Part shown: one piece after another, positions 41,154 through 52,384 of the stretch | Position numbering within the stretch: position 1 is the first letter of the stretch | How the letters are laid out: each line of letters starts with the position of its first letter | DNA from: an uncultured Bacteroidota bacterium | GTDB taxonomy: Bacteria > Bacteroidota > Bacteroidia > Flavobacteriales > Flavobacteriaceae | Length of the DNA: 64,000 bases | NCBI GenBank assembly: GCA_902613595.1 | Contig: CACMHY010000001.1 | Location: 372,001 to 436,000, forward strand | Reading direction: 5' to 3' | The notes under the pieces: model-generated | Database searches by the model: none | Seen by the model: only the letters and a program-made list of their open reading frames with translations | Told to the model about the DNA's origin: nothing | Made by a program: the position numbers and the translations under genes

Positions 41154-42767
41154 ATGTGTAAACCCCAAAAATATTTCTTAGGATTAATTTTTCTAACAAG
41201 CCTTTCAGTTGGAACATGTCAAAACAAAGAAATATCATATGTAAAAGCACCTTTTTCTAATCTAGACACATTAGCAACTAATGATTGGTGGAACCGCAAG
41301 ACTAATAAGATTATAAATATGAAAGTGCCCAGAGATCAGGTTGTCGCTTTTGGGATTTATACCGTTTCCCAAAACACATTGAAGCTTACTGCACAGCTTT
41401 TCCCTCTATATCCAAATGAAAGTAGGATTGTAAGATTACACCTATATTTAAATAATCAGTGGGAGGAAGTCCAATCCCAAAAAATTAATGAAATAGGTTG
41501 GTCAACATTATTTAGAATTGAAAATTGGGACATGAGTCAGTCTGTGAAATATAAAATAACCCACGGGGAAGAGGCGAGTTTTGAGGGGACTATCGCAAGG
41601 GACCCTGACGAAAAAAGTGAAATAACGATGGCAGCCTTATCTTGTAACAGTAATAAAGATAGAGGAAATCGAGATGAATATGTCCGTAACATAAATGCCT
41701 TAAATCCAGATATCATTTTTTTCGCTGGAGACCAGTCCTACGACCACAGAGAGCATACCGCTGCATGGATAAAATTTGGTATGCAATTCAGAGAAGTTTT
41801 TAGAAACAGACCTTGCATTACAATCCCTGATGATCACGACATTGGCCAAGGTAATCTTTGGGGGGAAGGAGGAAAAAAATCAATATATGAAGATGGAAGT
41901 GATGGTGGATATTATTTTAGCCCCGAATATGTCAGAATGGTAGAAAGAGCACAAACTGCCCATCTACCTGATGCTTATCATAAAGTTCCCATAGAACAGG
42001 GAATTAAAACTTATTTCACTAGTTTGAAAATTGGAGCAGTTAATTTTGCGATTATTGAAGATAGAAAATTTAAGTCAGGGCCAAAAGGAAAAATACCTCA
42101 ACAAGGTCCACGGGCCGATCATATCAATGACCCCAGTTACAACCCTGATACCATAAATTTACCCGAATTGGTCTTGCTTGGAGATTTACAGCATCAATTT
42201 TTAGAAGAATGGGGAAGTGATAAAAACTCTAAAATGAAAGCTGTTCTGTCCGCAACAGGATTTTGTGGAGGAGCACATTTACATGGTAAAGAAAGTAATC
42301 GTCTTCATGCAGATTTAGATTCTAACGGATGGCCTCAACATGGAAGAAAAAGTGCCTTAAAATTAATCAAAAAAGCTGGTGCAATTCATATAGCAGGAGA
42401 TCAACATCTGGCAACTGTTATTCACCACGGTATTGACTTTTTTGAAGATGGTCCTTGGGCCTTTGTTGTTCCCGCAATTGTAAATAATTACTATAGCAGA
42501 TGGTGGTGGCCCAAAGATGAAATGGCTGGTATAAACAATAATAGTATCCTCCCTTGGACAGGTCGTTATCTTGATGGTTTTAAAAATAAAATTACAATGT
42601 ATGCTTATGCCAATCCAGATTCTGAATCAAATGGCGCAGGTTTTGGATACATAAGATTCGATACTAAAAAAAATGAAGTCACTTTTGAATGCTGGCCAAG
42701 AAATACAGACGTAACCGATAGTGAAGCAAAACAATTTACAGGATGGCCTATAACTATAAAATTATAG
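41154..42767 (+). CDS. PhoD-like alkaline phosphatase/metallophosphoesterase, secreted or lipoprotein
   Basis: FFAGDQSYDHREHTAAW; IPDDHDIGQGNLWG; HIAGDQHLATVIHHG; N-terminal signal. Confidence 0.87.
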   Translation: MCKPQKYFLGLIFLTSLSVGTCQNKEISYVKAPFSNLDTLATNDWWNRKTNKIINMKVPRDQVVAFGIYTVSQNTLKLTAQLFPLYPNESRIVRLHLYLNNQWEEVQSQKINEIGWSTLFRIENWDMSQSVKYKITHGEEASFEGTIARDPDEKSEITMAALSCNSNKDRGNRDEYVRNINALNPDIIFFAGDQSYDHREHTAAWIKFGMQFREVFRNRPCITIPDDHDIGQGNLWGEGGKKSIYEDGSDGGYYFSPEYVRMVERAQTAHLPDAYHKVPIEQGIKTYFTSLKIGAVNFAIIEDRKFKSGPKGKIPQQGPRADHINDPSYNPDTINLPELVLLGDLQHQFLEEWGSDKNSKMKAVLSATGFCGGAHLHGKESNRLHADLDSNGWPQHGRKSALKLIKKAGAIHIAGDQHLATVIHHGIDFFEDGPWAFVVPAIVNNYYSRWWWPKDEMAGINNNSILPWTGRYLDGFKNKITMYAYANPDSESNGAGFGYIRFDTKKNEVTFECWPRNTDVTDSEAKQFTGWPITIKL

Positions 42768-42782
42768 ATACCAAAAATTATT

Positions 42783-44426
42783 TTAATTATCTAAAACTTC
42801 TATAATTGGGTTGCCTTTACCATCATTCGTTATATTGAATCCAACTAGTAATGAATCTTGCCTATTATCTTTAATTATTTTAGATAGAATTATATCCGTT
42901 TTGTTAACTTTTTTTAAAAATTCATCAAGACCATCCTTTTTATCAAAATTCCAAATTCTCTCCATAAAAGGAGGTAGTCTTTTTCTGATACTTGGAATTT
43001 CACTTTCATCTGTTTGCTCCCATGAACACATTTGAGCGCCAATAACATTTTTGTTTCTGTTTAATTGAATTGGATTTTTGTATGCAGATGATTTGTGCCA
43101 CCAGTTTTCCCATTTCCACATATTCCAATCATAAATTTTTTCTGGACCCCATTTCAAGGGTAAAACATTAGGATCAGAATTCCCACTTCTTACAATATAC
43201 AAAGGCATCCATGACGTATTTACTAATTTATAACCATCTTCCACTAAATGATTGGGTAGGTTATATAATGATTCAAACTCAAATACTATTATGTCTTTAG
43301 GAATCTCTATTTTACCATTTCTAGAAAATCCTTCCCAGATAAACATTTGCTTTCCCTTACTTTTAAAAAAATTATTCATCCTAACAATAAAGTATCTGTA
43401 AAGCTCGTGTATATCATTTCCCAATTTATTTTTTTTCATGAAGTTTTTGACATAAGGGTCATCAACAATAATTTTTAAATTTGCCTCATCAGCGCCAAGA
43501 TGAAAATATGGAGATGTGTGAAAAGTGTCCATAACCTCTACAAATAACTTTTCAAGAGAAGTGTAAACATCTTCTTTGCCTATATTTAACACATTGGTAA
43601 ATTCTAGTTTACCCCCAAATAAATCCTCATGTTTCTTCTCTGGGCTAGTAGTTGAAAAAATTTCCGGGTATTTTTTTACAAACTGCATTGAATGACCAGG
43701 AACATCTATTTCAGGAATAATAATAACCCCTCTTTGGTAAGCGTAATTAACAAAAGATGAAAGTTCTTCCTTAGTATAATGATTATCTGTTGTCTGAAGT
43801 TTTGGAAAATTTTCAGAAGGGAAAGTAAACAACTGATCATCAGTTAGATGAAACTGTAAATAATTTACTTTATAGAAAGATGCAAGATCGATTAATTTAT
43901 AAATTGTTTCGGCTGAGTGCCACTTCCTTGCTAAATCAATAAGAAGTCCTCTATAACCAGCGTCTGGATTATCTTTTATTGTTAAAATTGGAAAAGTCAT
44001 TCTTCCTTTATCATTTACAGATAATTGCAAAAGTGTGGATCTCGCCATTTTAAGTGCATTTAATGATCCACCCTTTATTATAATTTTATTGTGAATACTA
44101 ATTTCATACTCCTCATCATTAAGTTCTTTGTCAATTTCTAAGGATAAATTAGACATGTTTTTATTTGTGACGAGTTCAAATGAATTAGAATAACTAAGTT
44201 TTTTAAAATCATTTGAAATTAAATCATATAAATTTTTATTGTCCTTAAAGTTTATAAATACCTTAATTTTTTTAGAAAGTAAAATGTGTTTGCCAGGATC
44301 TATTAGGTTTATACTCTTTGGTAAAGGGACGATGTTAATCTTGGCCTCCTTGTCAATATATTTTACTTTTTTCGAACACGAAAGTAAGAGAATTGATAAT
44401 AGTAAAATTCTTATAAGTTGTTTCAT
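42783..44426 (-). CDS. GH20 beta-N-acetylhexosaminidase, lipoprotein
   Basis: YRGLLIDLARKWH; LQFHLTDDQLF; IPEIDVPGHSMQFVKKYPE; HLGADEANLK; lipobox ILLLSCSKK. Confidence 0.94.
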   Translation of the reverse strand: MKQLIRILLLSILLLSCSKKVKYIDKEAKINIVPLPKSINLIDPGKHILLSKKIKVFINFKDNKNLYDLISNDFKKLSYSNSFELVTNKNMSNLSLEIDKELNDEEYEISIHNKIIIKGGSLNALKMARSTLLQLSVNDKGRMTFPILTIKDNPDAGYRGLLIDLARKWHSAETIYKLIDLASFYKVNYLQFHLTDDQLFTFPSENFPKLQTTDNHYTKEELSSFVNYAYQRGVIIIPEIDVPGHSMQFVKKYPEIFSTTSPEKKHEDLFGGKLEFTNVLNIGKEDVYTSLEKLFVEVMDTFHTSPYFHLGADEANLKIIVDDPYVKNFMKKNKLGNDIHELYRYFIVRMNNFFKSKGKQMFIWEGFSRNGKIEIPKDIIVFEFESLYNLPNHLVEDGYKLVNTSWMPLYIVRSGNSDPNVLPLKWGPEKIYDWNMWKWENWWHKSSAYKNPIQLNRNKNVIGAQMCSWEQTDESEIPSIRKRLPPFMERIWNFDKKDGLDEFLKKVNKTDIILSKIIKDNRQDSLLVGFNITNDGKGNPIIEVLDN

Positions 44427-44504
44427 TGTACAAAATTAAAAATTAACAATTAATCTATAATTTTCACTATTTTCAAAACAACAATAAATTAAATTCTTTC
44501 TTAG

Positions 44505-44594
44505 CAGAGAGGAAGGGATTCGAACCCTCGATCCCAATGCAATTGGAATACACACTTTCCAGGCGTGCGCCTTCAACCACTCGGCCACCTCTCT
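44505..44594 (-). tRNA. tRNA-Ser, anticodon GGA
   Basis: Reverse complement AGAGAGGTGGCCGAGTGGTTGAAGGCGCACGCCTGGAAAGTGTG...GGTTCGAATCCCTTCCTCTCTG: paired 7-bp acceptor, long variable arm, G discriminator, CCA not encoded. Confidence 0.95.
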
Positions 44595-44622
44595 AAAAAT
44601 TTTTTAAATCAACATAAATTAA

Positions 44623-45399
44623 TTAAAAATCAACATTTTTAAAAACCTGCATTGCATTTTTTGTAGTAATTGAAGCAACTTTTTCATTTGAGATTTTAAA
44701 ACACTCAGATAACTTTTTAAGGATGAAGATTAAATATGAGCTCTCGTTTCGCTTACCTCTGAAAGGTGACGGTGAAAGATAGGGCGAATCCGTTTCTAAA
44801 ACAATTGACTCTAGAGGAAGCTTGTGTATAAATTGGTCAATTTTACCATTTTTGAAAGTAATTACTCCTCCAATTCCTAACTTAAAATTATGGCTTACAA
44901 CTTTTTGAGCCTGTTGAATTGATCCAGAAAAACAATGGAAAATTCCATAAAGGTTTTGAGATTGATATTGTTCTAAAATTTCAAAAATTTCGTCAAACGC
45001 CTCTCTACAATGAATAACTATTGGTAATTGGTAACTAATCGCCATTTCAATTTGTTTTTGAAAAGCTTCTTGTTGCTGTTTTAAAAAACTCTTATCCCAG
45101 TACAAATCGATTCCGATTTCACCGATTGCACAAAACTTTCTCAATTTCAATTGATCTAATACTTTAGCTAATTCTTCATTGAAATCATCCTTTACATAGC
45201 ACGGGTGTAACCCTGTCATCGAATGAATTCTATTAGAGTATTGTTTCTCAAGTTGAAACATACGATTAAAATATTTGCTATTAATTGAAGGCATAAAAAA
45301 GTGTTTTACACCCTCTGATAAAGCTCTTTCAATAACTTGATTTCTGTCTTCATCGAAAGCTTCTAGATATAAATGTGTATGCGTATCAATTAGATGCAC
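44623..45399 (-). CDS. TatD family metal-dependent hydrolase
   Basis: LIDTHTHLYLEAFDEDR; AIGEIGIDLYWD; IVIHCREAFDE; VLETDSPYLSP. Confidence 0.94.
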   Translation of the reverse strand: MHLIDTHTHLYLEAFDEDRNQVIERALSEGVKHFFMPSINSKYFNRMFQLEKQYSNRIHSMTGLHPCYVKDDFNEELAKVLDQLKLRKFCAIGEIGIDLYWDKSFLKQQQEAFQKQIEMAISYQLPIVIHCREAFDEIFEILEQYQSQNLYGIFHCFSGSIQQAQKVVSHNFKLGIGGVITFKNGKIDQFIHKLPLESIVLETDSPYLSPSPFRGKRNESSYLIFILKKLSECFKISNEKVASITTKNAMQVFKNVDF

Positions 45400-45478
45400 T
45401 AGCTAGAAATTATTATCAAAATTAATTAAAGTGATTAAATCACACTTTTTAAATTTTAAGCTTAAATTTATTTACAAT

Positions 45479-45886
45479 ATGAAAAGAAATATATTCGCCA
45501 GATTGTATTTTTTGAAAACTAACCATATCCTATGCAAAGCTAGGATAAATGGAAAAAAGGCAAATCTTTTGATTGATACTGGAGCTTCAAATAGTTGTAT
45601 TCACTCTGAACTTCAGGATTATTTCAAATTGAAAAAAGATGGTGAGCCTTTTGAAGCCTCAGGTGCAAGCGAAGGAAAAATGGAAGCTATAATGACATTA
45701 AATTGTAAAATTAAGCTTGGAAAAAAATATAATGGTGAGCAAGCCTTTGCATTACTTGATTTAAGTTATGTAAACAGAACACTGACTGCTCAAGGAGTTC
45801 AAGAAATTGATGGTGTTATTGGCGCAGATTTTTTAAAAGAAAATAAAGCCACTATTGACTATGTTGAAGGTAAATTATACTTATAA
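45479..45886 (+). CDS. Retropepsin-like aspartyl protease family protein
   Basis: [16 protein letters not shown] and [10 protein letters not shown] motifs; internal ATG at 45479 preferred over 45431. Confidence 0.85.
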   Translation: MKRNIFARLYFLKTNHILCKARINGKKANLLIDTGASNSCIHSELQDYFKLKKDGEPFEASGASEGKMEAIMTLNCKIKLGKKYNGEQAFALLDLSYVNRTLTAQGVQEIDGVIGADFLKENKATIDYVEGKLYL

Positions 45887-47092
45887 CTCAAAAGCTTTTT
45901 GGGGATCACCATCCATAAGAAGCTCTTCAGCAGATTCTAATCCTTCTTTAATAGCAACTAAAAAACCTACTGATTCTCGACCGTCAATAATTCTATGATC
46001 ATATGAAAGTGCTAAATACATCATAGGGCGAATTACAACTTTATCATCAATAACAATAGGACGCTTAATTATATTATGCATTCCTAATATTCCTGATTGA
46101 GGAGGATTTATTATTGGTGTTGAAAGCATGGATCCAAATACACCTCCATTTGAAATTGTAAAGGTACCGCCTGTCATGTCATCTACAGTAATTTTGCCAT
46201 CACGTGCCTTAGCTGCAAGATTAGCAATTTCTTTTTCGATCCCAGAAAAACTTAATAATTCAGCATTACGAACTACTGGAACCATTAGCCCCTTAGGTCC
46301 AGAAACAGCGACACTTATATCACAATAATCAAAAGAAAGTTTATGATCCCCGTCCATCATTGAATTTACGTCAGGAAAAAGTTTAAGTGCTCTGACAACA
46401 GCTTTGGTAAAAAAGCTCATGAAGCCAAGTTTTACCTGATGTTCTTTTTGAAAGTTATCCTTAAATTTATTGCGTATTTTAAATACCGTGTCCATATCAA
46501 CTTCATTGAAAGTTGTCAACATGGCAGTTTCATTTTTGGCTTCTACCAATCGCTCTGCAACTTTTCGTCTAAGCATTGAAAGTTTTGCGCGGTTTTGTTT
46601 ACGTTCACCCCATTCAGGTTTCGATCCCATTGAGGGGACTGCATTTATTACATCATTTTTAGTGATTCTACCTCCTCGCCCAGAGCCCCTAATATCATCC
46701 GAAGTAATGCCTTTTTCATCCATAATTTTTCTTGCTGCAGGCGAAGGTGTTTGTGCTGCATAATTACCAGAAATTAACGATGTCTTATTTGGTACTTTCT
46801 CGGTTTCTAAAATTTCTTCAGAGGATTCTACCTGCCCATCTGTTTTTTTATTTTTGCCATCAGTATCAATTAAACAAACAACAGCACCAACATCAACCGC
46901 ATCACCTTCCTCAGCTTTAAGGGTTATTGTTCCACTAACTTCTGCAGGTAACTCTAGAGTTGCTTTGTCAGAATCTACCTCAGCAATTGCTTGATCTTTT
47001 TCTACATAATCACCATTACTTACAAGCCATTGGGCTATTTCAACTTCAGTAATTGACTCTCCTGGAGAGGGAACTTTCATTTCTAAAATCAT
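45881..47092 (-). CDS. odhB: 2-oxoglutarate dehydrogenase E2 (dihydrolipoyl succinyltransferase)
   Basis: Lipoyl motif [57 protein letters not shown]. Confidence 0.95.
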   Translation of the reverse strand: MILEMKVPSPGESITEVEIAQWLVSNGDYVEKDQAIAEVDSDKATLELPAEVSGTITLKAEEGDAVDVGAVVCLIDTDGKNKKTDGQVESSEEILETEKVPNKTSLISGNYAAQTPSPAARKIMDEKGITSDDIRGSGRGGRITKNDVINAVPSMGSKPEWGERKQNRAKLSMLRRKVAERLVEAKNETAMLTTFNEVDMDTVFKIRNKFKDNFQKEHQVKLGFMSFFTKAVVRALKLFPDVNSMMDGDHKLSFDYCDISVAVSGPKGLMVPVVRNAELLSFSGIEKEIANLAAKARDGKITVDDMTGGTFTISNGGVFGSMLSTPIINPPQSGILGMHNIIKRPIVIDDKVVIRPMMYLALSYDHRIIDGRESVGFLVAIKEGLESAEELLMDGDPQKAFEL

Positions 47093-49896
47093 GATACTTT
47101 ATTTTTTGATTTTCTAATAAAATTATCTTTTGTTTTGTCAAAAACATAGTCTATAACTTCTTTGTGACGTTTATTAAATCTCGTTGAGCTTCCAGCAGCT
47201 GGTGAACCATACATTCTTCTGCTTGCAACTCTCATAATTTTAGCCTCTTGTAAGTGAAGTAATAAATAACTCCAAGCGCCCATATTTCTTGGCTCTTCTT
47301 GAGCCCAAACAAAATCTTTTGAATGTTTATACTTTGAAATCAAACTTTTAATCTCAACATCAGGTAATGGAAATAATTGTTCAATTCTAATCAGCGCAAT
47401 CTTATCCTCTATTTTTCTAAGCCTTCTTTCTTCAAAGAGATCGTAATAAAATTTTCCCGTACAAAAAACTACAGTTTCGACAAATTTTACGTTTACGTTT
47501 GAGTCATCAATTATGGTTTTAAAACCTGAACTTGTAAAATCACTTAATTTGGAAATTGCCCTTGGATGCCTTAACAGGCTTTTTGGAGAAAAGATAATTA
47601 ATGGCTTTCTATATTTTGCTTTGAGCTGACGTCTTAAAACATGGAACAGGTTAGCAGGAGTAGTACAATTCACAACAAACATGTTATCTTTTGCACACAT
47701 TTGTAAATATCTTTCAACTCTAGCTGAAGAATGTTCAGCTCCCTGACCTTCATAACCGTGGGGTAATAATAAAACTATACCGTTTTGTAATTTCCATTTA
47801 TCTTCTGCTGAGGTTATATATTGGTCAATAATTATTTGCGCTCCATTGGAAAAGTCACCAAATTGGGCTTCCCAAATAGTCAGAGAATTTGGACTTGTCA
47901 TTGAGTAACCGTAATCATATCCTAAGACTCCATATTCAGATAATAAAGAATTAAAGATTCTGAACCTACCTTGATCTTTATTAATTTTATTTAGTAAGAT
48001 AATTTCTTCCTCAGAATCCTCATCAACCAAAATAGCATGGCGATGTGAAAATGTACCCCTTTCAACATCTTGGCCAGAGAGTCTTATGTCATGTCCTTCC
48101 AATAGCAAAGTCCCATAAGCAAGTAATTCTCCCATAGCCCAGTCTAAAGTTTTTAAATCAAAAAACATTTTTTTTCTCTCAGAGACAAGTTTTACAGCCT
48201 TCCTCAAAAATTTTTTGTCACTGGGCAATATTGATATTGCATTTGCAACTTTTTCAAGGGAGTCTTCACTTACTTTTGTGACTACTTGTTTTTTCATTGC
48301 AAACTCATCAACCCTCTCTAGATACGGTGCAATATTTTTCCATTCATCATACATAAAAGGATTGATAAAGGTTTTTTTTAATTTTCTTGAATCTTCAAGA
48401 TTTTCTTCAAGAAAAGTTTTGTATTCTTTTTCTATCCTGTTAACATAACTTTTCTCAATTATTCCATCTCTAACTAATTTTGTTGCGTAAATGTCTCTAC
48501 AATTTTGATGCTTAGAAATATTTTTATAAAGCCTGGGTTGAGTGAATCTGGGCTCATCTCCTTCATTATGTCCATATTTTCTATAACCAAGAAGATCGAT
48601 GAACACATCCCTTTTAAATTTCATCCTATAATTTAAAGCAAAAAGAACTGCATGAATTACTGCTTCAACGTCATCTGCATTAACGTGCATTACAGGAGAT
48701 AGGGTTACTTTTCCAACATCTGTACAGTAAGTACTTGATCTCGCATCTAAATAATTTGTTGTGAAACCTATTTGATTATTGACAATTATATGAATAGTCC
48801 CGCCTGTTGAATAACCTTTCAAAGCTGCCATCTGAACTATTTCATATGCTAAACCCTGTCCAGCTATTGCAGCATCGCCATGAACAAGTATTGGAAGTAC
48901 TTTAGAGGTATCACCGGAATGATTACTGTCGAGTTTTGCCCTAGCAATTCCTTGAACAACGGCACCTACGGTTTCCAAATGTGAAGGATTTGGAGCAAGA
49001 CTTATATTGATTTGTTTTCCATCTTTATTCGGATCAATTTTTGAAGTCCATCCTAAGTGATATTTAACGTCACCATCAAATACTTCATCATCATAATCTT
49101 TACCATCAAATTCGCTAAAAATATCTTTTGTTGATTTTCCAAAGATATTTGCCAAAGTATTTAATCTTCCTCTATGAGCCATTCCCATTACAAATTCTTC
49201 TACACCTAAATTATCAGCCTCTAATATTAGAGAGTCGAGAGCAGGTATTAATGACTCACCACCCTCTAATGAAAACCTTTTTTGACCAACATATTTGGTA
49301 TGTAAAAAGCTTTCAAAACTTACTGCTTGATTTAGTTTTTTTAAAATGTTTTTTTTTCTTTCTACTGAAAAGTCTGGATGATTATCATTTACATTTAATC
49401 GCTGCTGAATCCAATTAACTCTTTCTGGATTCCTAATATACATGTACTCTATACCAATGGAACTACAATAAATTCTTTGTAAGTGACTTATAATATTATT
49501 CAAAGAACTAGGACCAACCCCCATTATTTCTCCCGCATTAAATACAGTTGAAAGATCTTCATTTGAAAGTCCAAAATTCTCAATATCTAATGTTGGCTGA
49601 TATTTTCGTCGTTCCCTTACTGGATTAGTTTTAGTAAACAAGTGACCTCTAGTTCTGTATCCATCAATTAGTTTAACTACCTTGAATTCCTTTTGTAGGT
49701 GCTCAGGAATTTCAATATTTTTAGTTTCATTTGAAGCTATTAATTCATTTACCCCATTACTTTCTAAACCAAAATCAAAACCTTGAAAAAAAGCTCTCCA
49801 GCTTGGCTCAACTTTATCTGGGTCTTGCAAATATTGATCATATAAATCGGCAAAATAAGCTGTATGAGCAGTATTTAGGAACGAATAATTATCCAT
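47089..49896 (-). CDS. sucA: 2-oxoglutarate dehydrogenase E1
   Basis: [57 protein letters not shown]. Confidence 0.97.
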   Translation of the reverse strand: MDNYSFLNTAHTAYFADLYDQYLQDPDKVEPSWRAFFQGFDFGLESNGVNELIASNETKNIEIPEHLQKEFKVVKLIDGYRTRGHLFTKTNPVRERRKYQPTLDIENFGLSNEDLSTVFNAGEIMGVGPSSLNNIISHLQRIYCSSIGIEYMYIRNPERVNWIQQRLNVNDNHPDFSVERKKNILKKLNQAVSFESFLHTKYVGQKRFSLEGGESLIPALDSLILEADNLGVEEFVMGMAHRGRLNTLANIFGKSTKDIFSEFDGKDYDDEVFDGDVKYHLGWTSKIDPNKDGKQINISLAPNPSHLETVGAVVQGIARAKLDSNHSGDTSKVLPILVHGDAAIAGQGLAYEIVQMAALKGYSTGGTIHIIVNNQIGFTTNYLDARSSTYCTDVGKVTLSPVMHVNADDVEAVIHAVLFALNYRMKFKRDVFIDLLGYRKYGHNEGDEPRFTQPRLYKNISKHQNCRDIYATKLVRDGIIEKSYVNRIEKEYKTFLEENLEDSRKLKKTFINPFMYDEWKNIAPYLERVDEFAMKKQVVTKVSEDSLEKVANAISILPSDKKFLRKAVKLVSERKKMFFDLKTLDWAMGELLAYGTLLLEGHDIRLSGQDVERGTFSHRHAILVDEDSEEEIILLNKINKDQGRFRIFNSLLSEYGVLGYDYGYSMTSPNSLTIWEAQFGDFSNGAQIIIDQYITSAEDKWKLQNGIVLLLPHGYEGQGAEHSSARVERYLQMCAKDNMFVVNCTTPANLFHVLRRQLKAKYRKPLIIFSPKSLLRHPRAISKLSDFTSSGFKTIIDDSNVNVKFVETVVFCTGKFYYDLFEERRLRKIEDKIALIRIEQLFPLPDVEIKSLISKYKHSKDFVWAQEEPRNMGAWSYLLLHLQEAKIMRVASRRMYGSPAAGSSTRFNKRHKEVIDYVFDKTKDNFIRKSKNKVS

Positions 49897-50047
49897 GTAG
49901 TTGAGTCAGCACAAATTCTTAATTACTAAATTACGATTTTTGCTTTAAGTGCCTTTGGATTTGAACAAAAATAGTTTTTCTGTTGTAATTTTATTTTAAA
50001 TATAAGACACAAAATGGTGAAGAACTTTTGTGAAAATTAGGTTTCCA

Positions 50048-50086
50048 AATGCAAACATTTTAATAACTTTTCCTAATGTTTGCGTT
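50048..50086. promoter_or_regulatory. Inverted repeat over the umuC start codon: AATGCAAACATT-N15-AATGTTTGCGTT
   Basis: 11 of 12 arm positions complementary in DNA; the remaining pair is a G-U wobble in RNA. The umuC ATG at 50076 lies in the right arm. Confidence 0.6.
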
Positions 50087-51335
50087 AGTAGATTGTAACA
50101 ACTTTTATGCATCTTGTGAGCGTGTTTTTCAACCACAATGGGAACGGAAACCAATTGTAATCCTTTCAAATAATGATGGTTGTGTTATTGCGCGAAGCAA
50201 TGAAGCAAAAGCATTGGGAATTCCCATGGGAGCACCCGCTTTTAAGTACCAAGAACAATTTAAAAGACAGGGAATAAAGGTTTTTTCATCCAACTACCCT
50301 CTTTATGGAGATATGAGTAATCGGGTGATGTCGATATTGGATAAATTCACCCCCAATGTTGAGATCTACAGTATTGACGAAGCTTTTCTGGAATTTAAGG
50401 GCTTTGATTTTTTCGATTTAAAAGAAGAAGGAAAAAAAATGAAAAAGCAGATTCAACAGTGGACGGGGATACCTATTTCGATAGGAATTGCTCCAAGCAA
50501 AGCTTTGGCAAAATTAGCCAATAAGATTGCTAAAAAATTTAGTTTAAATACAGGAGGTGTTTATTCCATTGATACTGAAAAAAAAAGAATTAAGGCACTA
50601 AAGTGGACAAAAATAGGTGACGTTTGGGGTATAGGGCGTCAACACAAAAAACGTCTCGAACATTTAGGTGTTGAAAATGCATGGCAATTCACACTATTGT
50701 CTGAAGATTGGATTCAAAAACACATGACTGTTGTAGGAGTGAGAATAAGAAGAGAGCTAATGGGTCTTCCTACTATTCAATTAGAGGAAATTCAGCCACC
50801 CAAAAAGTCTATTGCTACTACCCGAAGCTTTGAGGGTACCATAAGTAATTTTTCAGATTTGGAGGAACGGATTTCAACATTTGCAAGTAGTTGTGCCGAA
50901 AAAATGCGAAGGCAGCAAAGCAGCTGTAGCACAATGTTAGTATTTATAAAGAGTGATCCGCACAAGAAAAATACTATTCCCTATCAAAATAGCTATGTCC
51001 TTAATCTTCCCTACACAACAGATTCAAATATCATGTTAAGTAAATACGCAGTAATTGGACTAAAAAAAATTTTTAGAGAGGGTGTTTCCTACAAAAAAGC
51101 GGGGGTAATGACTATGGGGCTTACTCCCACGACAAAGCGCCAATTGAGTCTTTTTGATAACAATAATAACAAACAAACTTCCCTAATGCAGAGTGTGGAC
51201 AAAATTCATAAGCGCTTTGGCCCATGTCGAATAAAGCTAGCCAATCAGGATTTAAATCGTACTTGGAAAATGAAACAGGAATACTTGTCAAATCGTTTTA
51301 CAACAGAAATCAGTGAAATCATTACAGTAAAATAG
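50076..51335 (+). CDS. umuC: Y-family DNA polymerase, UmuC-like
   Basis: MFALVDCNNFYASCERVFQPQWERKPIVILSNNDGCVIARSNEAKALGIPMG; YSIDEAFLEF; GIAPSKALAKLANKIAKK. Confidence 0.96.
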   Translation: MFALVDCNNFYASCERVFQPQWERKPIVILSNNDGCVIARSNEAKALGIPMGAPAFKYQEQFKRQGIKVFSSNYPLYGDMSNRVMSILDKFTPNVEIYSIDEAFLEFKGFDFFDLKEEGKKMKKQIQQWTGIPISIGIAPSKALAKLANKIAKKFSLNTGGVYSIDTEKKRIKALKWTKIGDVWGIGRQHKKRLEHLGVENAWQFTLLSEDWIQKHMTVVGVRIRRELMGLPTIQLEEIQPPKKSIATTRSFEGTISNFSDLEERISTFASSCAEKMRRQQSSCSTMLVFIKSDPHKKNTIPYQNSYVLNLPYTTDSNIMLSKYAVIGLKKIFREGVSYKKAGVMTMGLTPTTKRQLSLFDNNNNKQTSLMQSVDKIHKRFGPCRIKLANQDLNRTWKMKQEYLSNRFTTEISEIITVK

Positions 51336-51339
51336 ACAT

Positions 51340-51771
51340 ATGAAAAATCAAAAATTAGTTTTTTTTCATCCAAGTCAAGAAATGAATAAAAGAATGCATT
51401 TAGCAGAGGAAGGAATTTCCGCAGGATTTCCTTCGCCTGCAGACGATTTCAAAGAATTAAGGATTAGTATTGACCAAGAAGTCGTTCGGAATGAGGAATC
51501 TACATTCTATGCGAGGGTATCAGGAGAGTCAATGCAGGGGGCAGGCCTTGACGATGGTGACCTTTTAGTAATTGACCGGAGTCTAGAACCCCAAAATGAC
51601 AAAATAGCAGTATGCTTTATTGACGGAGCTTTTACGGTAAAACGGCTTAGGGTAGAAGTCAATTGCGTATATCTTATGCCTGAGAATAAGAATTATGAGC
51701 CAATAAAAGTGAGTCAGGAGGATGAACTGGTTATTTGGGGCATTGTGACGTATGTTGTTAAAAAAGTATAA
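51340..51771 (+). CDS. umuD: UmuD-like S24 autoprotease
   Basis: AGFPSPADD cleavage site, RVSGESMQGAGLDDGD nucleophile region, AFTVKRL lysine. Confidence 0.94.
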   Translation: MKNQKLVFFHPSQEMNKRMHLAEEGISAGFPSPADDFKELRISIDQEVVRNEESTFYARVSGESMQGAGLDDGDLLVIDRSLEPQNDKIAVCFIDGAFTVKRLRVEVNCVYLMPENKNYEPIKVSQEDELVIWGIVTYVVKKV

Positions 51772-51777
51772 ATCGGA

Positions 51778-52383
51778 TTACTCCATTAATACTTTATGAA
51801 AAAGTTTAGTTAAAAATGTTGCTAACTGGTCACTACTAAAGTTAATATTTGAAGTATGTGTCGCTAAAAAAAGTTCCGGTGGTGAGCCAACTAGCATGAA
51901 ACTCAGAAGAAGAAACTCATATTTTTCTGTAAAGGCTTTTATTTTTAAGTCAGATTTTAGATCTCGATTTAAATTCTTTACTATAGTCTTAATTATATCA
52001 CTTTGATAAGAACTTTGGCGTATTTGTGCTTGGTTCAAAATATGAAATTGGATCATTTCTTTAGTTCCGATAAGGTCAAAATAACTCTTAAATGTTCCGT
52101 ATAAATAGTCGTGTACATTTTTACTTTCACGTCTAGTTTGCTGAATAGCTGATTTAACCTTTTGATTTAGCTCGTCAATAAGACAGTCAAAAAGACTTTG
52201 TGTGTCTGTAAAGTAATTGTAGAATGTGCCTCTTGCAATCTCACTTTTTTTAACTATATCTGCAACAGTTGTTTTTTCAAGACCTCTTTTGGAAAATAAA
52301 AGTAATGCTTCTTCCATTAGACGCCTTCGAACTTGTTCTTTTTGAGAAGCTCTCTTTCCTAAAATACTTACTGATTGGTTCAC
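51778..52383 (-). CDS. TetR family transcriptional regulator (probable GTG start at 52383)
   Basis: ALLLFSKRGLEKTTVADIVKKSEIARGTFYNYFTDTQSLF. The GTG one base after the fadA stop avoids the 41-bp overlap implied by the track start. Confidence 0.88.
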   Translation of the reverse strand: MNQSVSILGKRASQKEQVRRRLMEEALLLFSKRGLEKTTVADIVKKSEIARGTFYNYFTDTQSLFDCLIDELNQKVKSAIQQTRRESKNVHDYLYGTFKSYFDLIGTKEMIQFHILNQAQIRQSSYQSDIIKTIVKNLNRDLKSDLKIKAFTEKYEFLLLSFMLVGSPPELFLATHTSNINFSSDQLATFLTKLFHKVLME

Positions 52384-52384
52384 T

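Noticed and set aside
50076-51771. umuCD as a mobile-element-borne module
   Set aside because: No integrase, flanking repeats or tRNA junction nearby; it sits between core genes.
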